Assembly: GCF_015477355.1 (NCBI RefSeq)
Contig: NZ_JADLRJ010000009.1
Span: forward strand, 124,001 to 188,000
Direction: 5' to 3'
Length of the DNA: 64,000 bases
Origin: Nocardia blacklockiae
GTDB lineage: Bacteria > Actinomycetota > Actinomycetes > Mycobacteriales > Mycobacteriaceae
Under the pieces are notes generated by a model. It was not told the origin of the DNA. It ran no database searches and saw only the letters and a program-made list of their open reading frames with translations. Positions 8,604 through 18,358 of the stretch are shown piece by piece (position 1 is the first letter of the stretch; the number at the start of each line of letters is the position of its first letter). A program made the position numbers and the translations under genes.

Positions 8604-9077
8604 ATGAAGGAGCAGGGGCGCAAGGCTATCGCCACGAACCGCAAGGCGCGGCACAACTACTCGATCCTGGAGACCTACGAGGCCGGGGTCGCGCTGGTGG
8701 GTACCGAGGTGAAGAGCCTGCGCGAGGGCAAGGCGTCGCTGGTCGACGCCTACGCCACCATCGATGACGGCGAGGTCTGGCTGCGCGGGCTGCACATCCC
8801 CGAATACGGGCACGGCAGCTGGACCAACCACGCGCCGCGGCGCACCCGCAAACTGCTGCTGCACCGGCGCGAGATCGACAAGCTCGTCGGTAAGACCAAG
8901 GAGAGTTCGCTCACCCTGGTGCCGCTGTCGATGTACTTCACCGAGGGCAAGGTCAAGGTCGAGCTGGCCCTGGCCAAGGGCAAGCAGGACTACGACAAGC
9001 GCCAGGATCTGGCGCGCCGCACCGCGGAGCGCGAGGTGACGCGCGAGCTGGGCCGGCGGATCAAGGGTATGCGGTGA
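8604..9077 (+). CDS. smpB: SsrA-binding protein SmpB
   Basis: SmpB binds tmRNA and delivers it to stalled ribosomes for trans-translation. At 157 residues it matches the family length. Recognised segments are [19 protein letters not shown] at the start, [14 protein letters not shown], the HIPEY/NHxPRRxRKLLLH RNA-binding region and a basic helical tail (DKRQDLARR to GRRIKGMR) that enters the empty A-site. The ATG at 8604 gives the canonical N-terminus. ssrA, its RNA partner, lies 91 bases downstream. Confidence 0.97.
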   Translation: MKEQGRKAIATNRKARHNYSILETYEAGVALVGTEVKSLREGKASLVDAYATIDDGEVWLRGLHIPEYGHGSWTNHAPRRTRKLLLHRREIDKLVGKTKESSLTLVPLSMYFTEGKVKVELALAKGKQDYDKRQDLARRTAEREVTRELGRRIKGMR

Positions 9078-9096
9078 GCACTGCCCCCTGCCGGGA

Positions 9097-9124
9097 ATGA
9101 CCGACGAGGACGAGATGTTAGGAT
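9097..9124 (+). promoter_or_regulatory. Likely ssrA promoter
   Basis: The -10 box TAGGAT (9119-9124) has a weak -35 (ATGACC, 9097-9102) 16 bases upstream. Initiation near 9131 would give a short 5' leader to be removed by RNase P before the mature tmRNA end at 9169. Confidence 0.4.
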
Positions 9125-9168
9125 GAATGGCCCGGCCACCAGCCGGGAACATCTGGATCGATAGCTAC

Positions 9169-9539
9169 GGGGCTGAACGGTTTCGACTGCGTACGTCGAT
9201 TCAGGGGAAGCGTGTCGGTGCAGGCAGATGACCACCGTAAGCGTCGCTGCAACCCTATAAGCGCCGATTCTCATCAGCGCGACTACGCTCTCGCTGCCTA
9301 AGCAGTAGAGCGTGTCTGTCAGCCCGGGTTCGCCCTCGGCCCGGTCCCTGGCATCAGCTAGAGGGCTCTACCGTCCGCCTCGGTCGCGGAGGCGGACGGG
9401 ACACCGAACAGCGACTGGGATCGTCATCTCGGCTCGTCCGCATGACCGAGAGATCCGAGCAGAGACACAGCGGACTGCACACGGAGAAGCCCTGAAGAAG
9501 CGGCGGAGGACCCGGGTTCGATTCCCGGCAGCTCCACCA
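9169..9539 (+). ncRNA. ssrA: Transfer-messenger RNA (tmRNA)
   Basis: The 371-nt RNA rescues stalled ribosomes. The 5' end GGGGCTG pairs with CAGCTCC before the encoded A-CCA 3' end, and the T-arm sequence GGGTTCGATTCCC sits next to it. The tag reading frame (9263-9301) encodes ADSHQRDYALAA followed by TAA, identical to the mycobacterial tag. This is a strong taxonomic clue. The region between is rich in stems, consistent with pseudoknots. Confidence 0.97.
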
Positions 9540-9541
9540 AA

Positions 9542-9569
9542 GAAGGCCCGGTCCCAGGACCGGGCCTTC
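9542..9569 (+). terminator. ssrA terminator
   Basis: A perfect 13-bp inverted repeat (GAAGGCCCGGTCC with its complement) begins three bases after the tmRNA 3' end. The same stem core appears again in the terminator at 16652. Confidence 0.8.
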
Positions 9570-9624
9570 GTCGTTTCGACTTGTTCGGGTCCGAAAGCCC
9601 GGCGCGGCTTCAATCGTCGTGGAT

Positions 9625-10314
9625 TCAGGCGGTGGGGTCGCCGTAGGCGGCGGCAATTTCTTTGGAGCTGCTCCAGCGGGAGTAGGTGGGGGATTGGGGC
9701 CAGTCGGTGGGGGAGTCTTGCCATTCTTCCTGGCGGCCGTAGGGGAGTAGGTCGATGAGGGCGAAGGTGTGGCTGAGTTGTTCGGTGCCGCGGCCGGTGG
9801 TGTGCCAGGTGCGGTAGACGGTGTCGCCGTGGCGGAGGAAGACGTTGACGGCGAAGCCGCCGCCGGGCGGGGCGCCGACGTCGGTGCCGAAGGGGCTGTG
9901 GGCGGTGGAGTACCAGGTCATCTTGTTGCCGACGCGCTTCTTGTAGGCGAGCGCCTCGTCGATGGGGCCCTGGGTGACGATGACGAAGCGGGCGTCGTAG
10001 TTGTCCAGGAATTCCAGGCGGGTGAATTGCGACGTGAATCCGGTGCAGCCGCCGCACTGCCATTGCTCGCCGGGGAACCACATGTGGTTGTAGACGATCA
10101 GCTGCGGTTTGCCGTCGAAGATGTCGGCCAGCCGGACCGGGCCCTCCTCGCCTTCGAGGGTGTAGTCGGGCATTTCGACCATCGGCAGGCGGCGGCGCTG
10201 GGCGGCGATCGCGTCGAGTTCGCGGGTCGCGGCCTTCTCGCGGACGCGCAGCGCGTCGAGTTCGCGCTGCCAGGTGTCGGCGTCGACGACGGGCGGTAGT
10301 GCTGCTGTGCTCAT
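9625..10314 (-). CDS. DUF899 thioredoxin-like protein (copy 1)
   Basis: The 229-residue protein starts MSTAALPPVVDADTW. A long N-terminal charged helix is followed by a thioredoxin-like DUF899 domain (about 65-215). It contains the family pattern F-D-G-K-P-Q-L-I-V-Y-N-H-M-W-F and a CGGC dithiol motif. Redox or peroxide-related activity is commonly assumed but not proven for DUF899. The start is fixed by the GAGGGAG ribosome site; an upstream in-frame start would add 40 unlikely residues. A second, more distant copy lies at 58700-59365. Confidence 0.8.
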   Translation of the reverse strand: MSTAALPPVVDADTWQRELDALRVREKAATRELDAIAAQRRRLPMVEMPDYTLEGEEGPVRLADIFDGKPQLIVYNHMWFPGEQWQCGGCTGFTSQFTRLEFLDNYDARFVIVTQGPIDEALAYKKRVGNKMTWYSTAHSPFGTDVGAPPGGGFAVNVFLRHGDTVYRTWHTTGRGTEQLSHTFALIDLLPYGRQEEWQDSPTDWPQSPTYSRWSSSKEIAAAYGDPTA

Positions 10315-10449
10315 GGGTGCTCCCTCACGGTGTTCACAGATGGCGGGCTGTAGGTGTAGACGGGGCCCGCCACCCGAACTCATCGCTGCCCCCTTCGCGG
10401 CAAGCCGGCATTTCGGAATGACTGTGGCCGGCACGGGTATTGCCTAGCC

Positions 10450-10638
10450 ATGTTCGCCATCGTCGCAGCTGTTCTGTTCGTCATCGCTCTGCTGCTGGAG
10501 CTTGCCAACGAAGGGGTGACGTCCGGCGTGGTCGCGTTCGTCATCGCGGGGTTGCTCGGTCTGGCCCTACATCAGGCCGGGTTCAGTGACCGTGTGCCCC
10601 GCGGGCAATGGCGGTCGCGCGCCCGTTGGCGTCGGTAG
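10450..10638 (+). CDS. Small two-TM membrane protein
   Basis: The 62-residue protein has two hydrophobic helices (about 3-19 and 26-42) and a basic C-terminal tail rich in Arg and Trp, which should place the tail in the cytoplasm. A TATTGC element lies 6 bases before the ATG. It is divergent from the DUF899 gene. The family is not recognised, and similar small membrane proteins are common in Nocardia. Confidence 0.55.
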   Translation: MFAIVAAVLFVIALLLELANEGVTSGVVAFVIAGLLGLALHQAGFSDRVPRGQWRSRARWRR

Positions 10639-10679
10639 TCCCGACCGAATTACCCTGGGATGCAGCGGTTTACGTCCGC

Positions 10680-11870
10680 TCACAAGCCGACGGCCAAGGC
10701 GCGCAGCTTGTTCATGACCTCCTCGGTGGGCCAGCTGCGGGCCTCGTAGCGGGGCGGGGCCATGTCGGGAACCGGTGTGAGCCCGGCGATCTCCGCCGCG
10801 TCGGCGAACGGGATCTCGAACAGGTGCACCGGCTCGTCGCGGTGGTCGACGCCGTAGACGCTGAGGTAATCCGCCTCGGGCAGCAGCCATTCCACGCCCT
10901 TGCCCCACACCGCGACCGTGCACGGGCCGTCGTCGCTCTCCACGTAGCTCAGCGCGCCGACGTACGCCGGATCGAGATCGTAAGGGCCGTAGTCGAAGTC
11001 GCGCTCGTAGGTCTCGTTGAGCCAGTGCGTCTGCAAACCGTACTCGGTGACCGCCAGACCGCACCTGGCCCGCGCCGCCGCGGGGAGTTGCGGGTGCGGG
11101 CCGGCCCGATCGAACGGCACCACCCGGTCGTGCTCGTCGAGGGTGTAGCCCTGCGGGGAGAGCGGGCGGGTGGCCTCGCCGTAGTGCTCCTCGACCATGT
11201 CGAAGACCTGGCCCAGGATCTCGGGATCGTCCGGAGCGACGATCAAGGTGTCGTAGTCGGGCATGAAAGCCACGGGCCTGCGCTCGGGTGTCCGATGCGT
11301 CGCCAGCCAGCCGGACAGCAACGGCCAGGAGGCGACATAGCCGTCGCCGTCATCGACGTAGCGAATGAAGGTTCCGGGTTCCGTTGTCGCGGGGACAATT
11401 TCGGCCAGGTTCCGGTGCGCGGCCGCGAAGAGCTCGTCGGACGTGATGCCCCATTCCCGCAGTGTCGCTTCGAGAATGATCGAGCGCGACGCCGGCTGGT
11501 CGTAGGCGACCAGTTCGTGCACGAAAGGAAAGGCCGGACGGGAGACGGGGCGCAGGTCGGGCGGTGCGTCGAGGCCGAAGGTGACCGGCCGCAGGATCGG
11601 CCGCAGCTGCTTGCGCGCCGCGGGCCAGCCCGGCAGCTCACCGGAGCTGTCGCGCACCGCGGTGACGAAGCGGAGGATCGCGTCGTCGCGTTCGGAGTCG
11701 GGTAGCCCCCGCGTGTCCCGGAACAGGTTGGCGAGATACATGTGCGTGTCGTCGCTGAGCTGGATGGCGAACTCCGCCGGGTCGTACTGGGCGTGCGGGT
11801 CGCCGAGGTCACCCACCTGCCGCAGAACCACCGCCGCGAACCTGTCGAACTCGTCGTCGTGAGAATCCAC
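10680..11870 (-). CDS. Uncharacterised 396-residue protein, DUF1444-like
   Basis: The protein is acidic and cytoplasmic, with no signal peptide or membrane helix. The middle (about 90-250: PAFPFVHELVAYDQPASR, then LREWGITSDELFAAAHRNL, then FMPDYDTLIVAP) resembles the DUF1444 layout, in which a conserved strand pair precedes a 'W-G-hydrophobic-S/T-D-E' helix. The match is by eye and weak. A TAGGCT -10 element lies 11 bases before the ATG. Function is unknown. Confidence 0.6.
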   Translation of the reverse strand: MDSHDDEFDRFAAVVLRQVGDLGDPHAQYDPAEFAIQLSDDTHMYLANLFRDTRGLPDSERDDAILRFVTAVRDSSGELPGWPAARKQLRPILRPVTFGLDAPPDLRPVSRPAFPFVHELVAYDQPASRSIILEATLREWGITSDELFAAAHRNLAEIVPATTEPGTFIRYVDDGDGYVASWPLLSGWLATHRTPERRPVAFMPDYDTLIVAPDDPEILGQVFDMVEEHYGEATRPLSPQGYTLDEHDRVVPFDRAGPHPQLPAAARARCGLAVTEYGLQTHWLNETYERDFDYGPYDLDPAYVGALSYVESDDGPCTVAVWGKGVEWLLPEADYLSVYGVDHRDEPVHLFEIPFADAAEIAGLTPVPDMAPPRYEARSWPTEEVMNKLRALAVGL

Positions 11871-12506
11871 GCGGCCGAGCCTAACCGCGGCGGTGCGATC
11901 GGTGGGGCGCTAAGTTTTTCGCCGGTGGAAAGGTTTACGCCGCGCGGGTGGTGCGGCGATGAGCGAAACACGCTGAGCCGCAGGCGATGACGTCATCGTC
12001 GGTACGCCGAAGGAGCCGTGACGAACGTAATCCGTTGGGGCCGTGGACGTCGTTGTGCCGGGGGCCGGTTCGCGGACGGTGGGCTGGCGCCGGTGCCGCC
12101 GGAGATGTTTACTGTCGCGAGAGAACGATTCCGACTGTGCGGCACGTTCGGATGATGCAAAATAGCTGACACACAGATGAATTCGTAACTTTGCGCCCGT
12201 GCCGTACAACGCCGTCGACGGGCGACAATTGCGGTCCGCCATTGGTTAATCTACCGGACTTCGCTCGGCTTTTGACGCTCACGGCTCGGGAATTGGCAGT
12301 CGTTCTTCAGAGTGCCCGCCGTATTCCGTTGTGCAGGAAAAGGTTCGGGGCTATTCGCTGGTCGGGCGGCTATTCTGAAACCAGCAACGATGTGAATCAC
12401 TCGCCGGATCACCGTCGTTGGGGGACATCGGCTGCCCGACGCACTGCACGCCACCCGGAACGCCTGGCGGTCGGTACGTCGGCCCTGCGTTGAAGGTGAG
12501 CTGCAG
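11871..12506. other. Gene-poor, locally AT-richer segment
   Basis: No convincing gene was found in these 636 bases. A possible 100-codon frame at 12191-12493 has no ribosome site and an unlikely composition. The stretch 12100-12260 is visibly AT-richer than the surroundings (for example tgcaaaatagctgacac), which fits promoter DNA for the gene at 12507 or the edge of an acquired segment. Confidence 0.5.
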
Positions 12507-13577
12507 ATGGAGCGCTTGTCGACGAAAGCACGGTTCAATCTACTCTGGATCCAGAGCAATGCCGAGAGTGCTGTCGCTTTGCTACTCGCGGTAACGATGA
12601 GCGTCCTCGGCATAGTCGATCTGATTCCGGCCGATCTGGTCAGCAAGGTCATACCGCTCACCCTCGGCGTCGTCGCCTTCGCCGTGCTGCGGGATCGGTG
12701 GCGGCAGGAGAGCGTGAACGCCGAAATCCAGAACACGGTGAACGCCACCGATGCCACTTTGCGCCGTTTGCACGAAAGGCTCGACCAAGTCATGGCGATG
12801 GACGGATTGCTGGTCAGCACCCAGCGTGCCCTGGACGGCCTCGCCGCCGTGCGATTCGCGATCGGGGAGGAGGTCACGGACGCGCTGGCGCGGGCACGGG
12901 CCGGCACGGACCGCTGGTTCTTCCGCGGCGGTACGGGCACCCACGCCCGGGTCGTGACCTTGCCGGATTGCTTCCGACAGGCGCAGGAAGGCAGGCGTGA
13001 GGTTCATGTGCGCATGGAAATCCTCGACCCGACAGATCTCGACGCGTGCAACCGGTACGCGAATTTGTACCGATCGCTGGCGTGGGGAAAGGAAGACGAC
13101 GCGCATTCATGGACGGGCGAGGGCACCCGGATCGAACTGTACGCAACCATCCTCGCGGCTTGCTGGTTCAAGAAGCGCGCGGAAGGCCTGATGGAAATCG
13201 AGGTGGCCCTGACGTCGTCGGTCTCGATGTTCCGATGGGAGCTGTCGTCGAACTACCTCATCGTCACGCAGCGAGGGCCGAGATTCCCGGCAATGATCTT
13301 CGAGCGGGGTCGGCCCTTCTACGACTCCTGGGCGATCGAGTTGCGTACGAGTTTCAACGAAGCTCGCCGGGTGCCACTGGAGCGGGCCTGCACGATCTCG
13401 CTGCTGCCGGAACCGTCGGTCGAAGTCGTGCCGTCCCTGTTCCGCGCGCTCGGCCTGGACCTGCCCGACGACTACGGCGACGAGGAAATCCGCCTGATCA
13501 TCGAGAAGGCCCTTCGGGACGACAATCCGTCACTGCGCGGCGCGGGTGACAACCTCACATTCCAACCGGTTCGATGA
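12507..13577 (+). CDS. Membrane-anchored protein of unknown function
   Basis: The 356-residue protein has two N-terminal membrane helices (about 20-40 and 47-62), then a charged helix likely to form a coiled coil (about 65-100), then a soluble domain (about 125-356). The soluble domain has recurring W/F/R motifs (DRWFFRGGTGTHARVVTLPD, VRMEILDPTDLDACNRYANLYRS). This architecture recalls membrane-anchored effector proteins such as SLATT-type proteins of bacterial conflict systems, but the soluble domain is not one I can name. The ATG has GAAGGTGAG upstream. Its 3' end overlaps the convergent cupin-like gene by 23 bases. Confidence 0.65.
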   Translation: MERLSTKARFNLLWIQSNAESAVALLLAVTMSVLGIVDLIPADLVSKVIPLTLGVVAFAVLRDRWRQESVNAEIQNTVNATDATLRRLHERLDQVMAMDGLLVSTQRALDGLAAVRFAIGEEVTDALARARAGTDRWFFRGGTGTHARVVTLPDCFRQAQEGRREVHVRMEILDPTDLDACNRYANLYRSLAWGKEDDAHSWTGEGTRIELYATILAACWFKKRAEGLMEIEVALTSSVSMFRWELSSNYLIVTQRGPRFPAMIFERGRPFYDSWAIELRTSFNEARRVPLERACTISLLPEPSVEVVPSLFRALGLDLPDDYGDEEIRLIIEKALRDDNPSLRGAGDNLTFQPVR

Positions 13578-14211
13578 CAGTTGGCGACGCCGTATTCTCC
13601 GACTCCTCCACGAGGCGCTGGAGAACCGCCGCCGCGAACTGTCGGGTTTTCGCGCGGGCGAAAGGTCGGCGTTCGGTTCGGTGGGTGCGGGGATGAGGCG
13701 CATCGAGTGAGATCAGGGAAAGGTCGCAGTGGCCGGCTCGTCCCTCGCCCAACGCGAGGGTCGCGGCATGACCGTGTGCCTCTGTCGTGTGGAAGACGCC
13801 CGCGGACAGCTCATAGGGTCGATCGTGTGGATACTGCTCGACCGTGGTGGTTCTCAGTCGGACGAGCCGACCGGTGGGCCGAATCTCGTCGATGTGAGAG
13901 CTGCTGTGAATTTCCACAACTCGGTGCGTAGCACCGGTTTCGGTGTCGGAGACGCTGAAGTTCCTATTCCGGACCGAGCCGTAGAGTACGTAACTGAGCA
14001 TATGCCAACTGTGTGAATGTATCTCCGAGGTGGTCAGGCGTGGCTCGAACAACGTTGTGTCCCACGCGTGTACACATGCGCCGCGCTCTGCTTCTCGTGC
14101 CAATTTGAAGCAGACGAATCCTAGCGGGTGGCCTAGGGCCGGCACGTCCGAACGACCGTCAGCGATGTCGCTGAGAAGTTGCTTTGCGAGAGCAATTAGC
14201 GTGCCTTCGCG
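13555..14211 (-). CDS. Cupin-like, possible cysteine-dioxygenase-fold protein
   Basis: The 218-residue protein has an HxH pair in EIHSHSWHMLSYVLYGSV (about 90-107). Further downstream is a second cupin strand, YELSAGVFHTTEAHGHAATLAL, with more histidines. The order H-x-H, then Gly-rich turn, then H is that of mononuclear-iron cupins such as cysteine dioxygenase-like enzymes. Metal binding is inferred, and the substrate is unknown. The start is uncertain: the frame continues to GTG 14346. It is convergent with and overlaps the membrane protein gene, so antisense pairing of the 3' ends is possible. Confidence 0.65.
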   Translation of the reverse strand, partial: REGTLIALAKQLLSDIADGRSDVPALGHPLGFVCFKLAREAERGACVHAWDTTLFEPRLTTSEIHSHSWHMLSYVLYGSVRNRNFSVSDTETGATHRVVEIHSSSHIDEIRPTGRLVRLRTTTVEQYPHDRPYELSAGVFHTTEAHGHAATLALGEGRAGHCDLSLISLDAPHPRTHRTERRPFARAKTRQFAAAVLQRLVEESENTASPTVIEPVGM

Positions 14212-14377
14212 CATGGCGCAGCGAAGGGACTCGTAGGTCGGCACGAGCCAGAAGCGTAACTGGCGCTGTCCGAAAGGCTCTATCGACACGACGTTTCCGA
14301 TGCGCGCGCGTGCCGCGGAGTAGCTTCGCCGTCGCTGCCCGACCACCCGTGCTCCACCTCACACCAACTTGCAGTTT

Positions 14378-14404
14378 CTGAAATATTTCAGTCTGTGCTA
14401 GATT
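14378..14404 (+). promoter_or_regulatory. Operator palindrome plus -10 box of the TetR gene
   Basis: CTGAAATATTTCAG (14378-14391) is a perfect 14-bp palindrome and stands out in this GC-rich DNA. It sits just upstream of the -10 box TAGATT (14399-14404), which is 6 bases from the GTG at 14411. A repressor bound there would block the promoter, the usual autoregulation of a TetR protein. Confidence 0.6.
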
Positions 14405-14410
14405 TTCCCC

Positions 14411-16635
<2,225 letters not shown>

Positions 16636-16651
16636 TCCGGTTCGGAGAGTG

Positions 16652-16684
16652 CGAAGGCCCGGTCCGTGCAGGACCGGGCCTTCG
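16652..16684. terminator. Bidirectional terminator between convergent genes
   Basis: A perfect 14-bp stem (16652-16665 with 16671-16684) has a GTGCA loop and lies between the efflux gene and the convergent SDR gene. The stem core is the same as that of the ssrA terminator. Confidence 0.8.
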
Positions 16685-16712
16685 AATTACCTTGCGGCGG
16701 AGCGTTTCCCGG

Positions 16713-17474
16713 TCAGCGCGGAGCCATGCGGATGGCGCCGTCCAGGCGGATGGTCTCACCGTTGAGCATCGGGTTCTCGACGATGTGGCGGGCCAGCGCG
16801 GCGTACTCGGTGGGGTTGCCCAGCCGGGACGGGTGCGGGACCTGGGCGCCGAGGGATTCGATGGCCTCGTCGGGCAGGGTCGCGAACAGCGGGGTGTGGA
16901 ACAGGCCGGGCGCGATGGTGTTCACGCGAATCTTCAGGCTCGACAGGTCCCGGGCGATGGGCAGCGTCATGCCGACGATGCCGCCCTTGGAGGCGGAGTA
17001 GGCGGCCTGGCCGATCTGGCCGTCGAAGGCGGCGACCGAGGCGGTGTTGATGATGACGCCGCGCTCCTCGCCGACCGGCTCGGTCGCCGAGATGCGTTCG
17101 GCGGCAAGGCGGATGACGTTGAAGGTGCCGATCAGGTTGACGTTGACGACCTTGGTGAAGTCGGCGAGCGGGAAGGCGCCCTTCTTGCTCACGGTCTTGA
17201 TCGCGTTGCCGATGCCGGCGCAGTTCACCGCGATGCGCAGCGCGCCCAGGGTCTGTGCGGCGTCGAGGGCGGCGGTCACCTGCTCCTCGTTGGTGACGTC
17301 GGCGGCCGCGAACACCACGCTCTCGCCGAGTTCCTTGGCGATGGCCTCGCCGTCGGAGGACGGCAGGTCGATGATGACCACCTTCGCGCCCTGGCCGTGC
17401 AGCTCCCGCACGGTGGCCAGGCCCAGCCCGGAGGCGCCGCCGGTCACCACGGCGACGGCGTTGTTGATCTGCAT
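16713..17474 (-). CDS. SDR, 3-hydroxyacyl-CoA dehydrogenase type-2 like (Rv1144-like)
   Basis: The 253-residue protein has TGGASGLG (11-18), NCAG, a serine in [15 protein letters not shown] and the active-site YSASK. It closely follows Rv1144 of M. tuberculosis and human HSD10-type enzymes in the [23 protein letters not shown] region and the C-terminal [16 protein letters not shown] role in beta-oxidation of fatty acids or sterol side chains is likely. GAAGGGAAGG precedes the ATG. A KstR-type palindrome lies about 220 bases upstream. Confidence 0.92.
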   Translation of the reverse strand: MQINNAVAVVTGGASGLGLATVRELHGQGAKVVIIDLPSSDGEAIAKELGESVVFAAADVTNEEQVTAALDAAQTLGALRIAVNCAGIGNAIKTVSKKGAFPLADFTKVVNVNLIGTFNVIRLAAERISATEPVGEERGVIINTASVAAFDGQIGQAAYSASKGGIVGMTLPIARDLSSLKIRVNTIAPGLFHTPLFATLPDEAIESLGAQVPHPSRLGNPTEYAALARHIVENPMLNGETIRLDGAIRMAPR

Positions 17475-17692
17475 GAGACCTTCCCTTCTGTCTGCGTCCG
17501 CGCAAGATTAACCGGCGGGCGCTCGCTAAGTAAATAGCGGTTCGCACTGGCTCGGGTACCTCTGTGCGCGTGAGAGCTGCGCTGTGACCTCCTATCGCAC
17601 GAGGTAGAAGCCGAAAACGCAGCGCTGCGCACGTGCTGCACCGGGCGGTGATGTTCTACTGAGTTCGCCGAGTCCCAGCACTCTTCTCTAAC

Positions 17693-17706
17693 TGAAACAT
17701 GTTACA
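17693..17706 (-). promoter_or_regulatory. KstR-type operator
   Basis: The sequence TGAAACATGTTACA matches the published KstR consensus TNNAACNNGTTNNA at every fixed position. It lies inside a 20-bp imperfect palindrome (17690-17709, one mismatched pair). KstR is the TetR repressor of cholesterol catabolism in mycobacteria. The nearest downstream gene on this strand is the Rv1144-like SDR. Confidence 0.55.
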
Positions 17707-17788
17707 GTTTCCGAGGAGGGACGCCAAACTCGGCGCACGAAGAAGCCGGACGCCACGTCGGGGACGCGGCATCCGGCCGAACGAGAAC

Positions 17789-18220
17789 TCAGGCGTACAG
17801 CTCGACGAAGCGATCGAGGGACCGGTTGATGTCGCCCTTCAGCGCGCGGGCCACCCCCGCGCCGATCGGGCCGAACAAGGGCCGGCCGCCCAGCTCGATG
17901 TCGACGCTGACCTGCGAGCCGTCGCCCCTGGGAGCGACGCGCAATTCCAGCCCGAACTTGGAGCCCCCCTTGCCGGAACCGCTCAGCACCAGACGTTTCG
18001 GCGGTTCGGCCGTGCGCACGGTCCAGCGCACGCGGTTGCGCAGGCCCTTCACCGAGGCGATGCCGACCAGTTCGGTGCCGGCGGTCAGCTCCTGCGGGAC
18101 CTCGCCCCGCCACGCCTCGTGCATGAGCAACCACCGGTCCAGCTCGCGGAGATCGGCCGCATGCGCCCACGCCCGATCGGGGGAGATCGGAACGTCGACC
18201 GAAACCTTCAGATTAGCCAC
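17789..18220 (-). CDS. SRPBCC-fold protein, Rv0910 toxin family
   Basis: The 143-residue protein follows M. tuberculosis Rv0910 along its length: an opening like VSVDVPISPDRAWAHAADLR, then HEAWRGEVP, VKGLRNRVRWTV and GGRPLFGPIGAGVARALKGDI. Rv0910 was described as the toxin of a pair with Rv0909. No small antitoxin gene adjoins it here, so it may act alone or not as a toxin; lipid or polyketide binding is the alternative for this fold. It has a GTG start with TAGCAT 6 bases upstream. Confidence 0.8.
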   Translation of the reverse strand: MANLKVSVDVPISPDRAWAHAADLRELDRWLLMHEAWRGEVPQELTAGTELVGIASVKGLRNRVRWTVRTAEPPKRLVLSGSGKGGSKFGLELRVAPRGDGSQVSVDIELGGRPLFGPIGAGVARALKGDINRSLDRFVELYA

Positions 18221-18358
18221 GCGAGCATGCTAACCACTGCCGTCCGGCGCGGCGTCCGGGCCGAGGTCGCGGCGACAGTCAGGCAACAAGGGGCTACCGG
18301 CGGGGCGTGGCGGGAATATCCTCGTAGGTAACCGGTCGGATGTTGTCTCGAGGTCGCC

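Noticed and set aside
12191-12493. A 100-codon frame before the membrane protein
   Set aside because: No ribosome site, poor composition and no recognisable fold; read as upstream control DNA.
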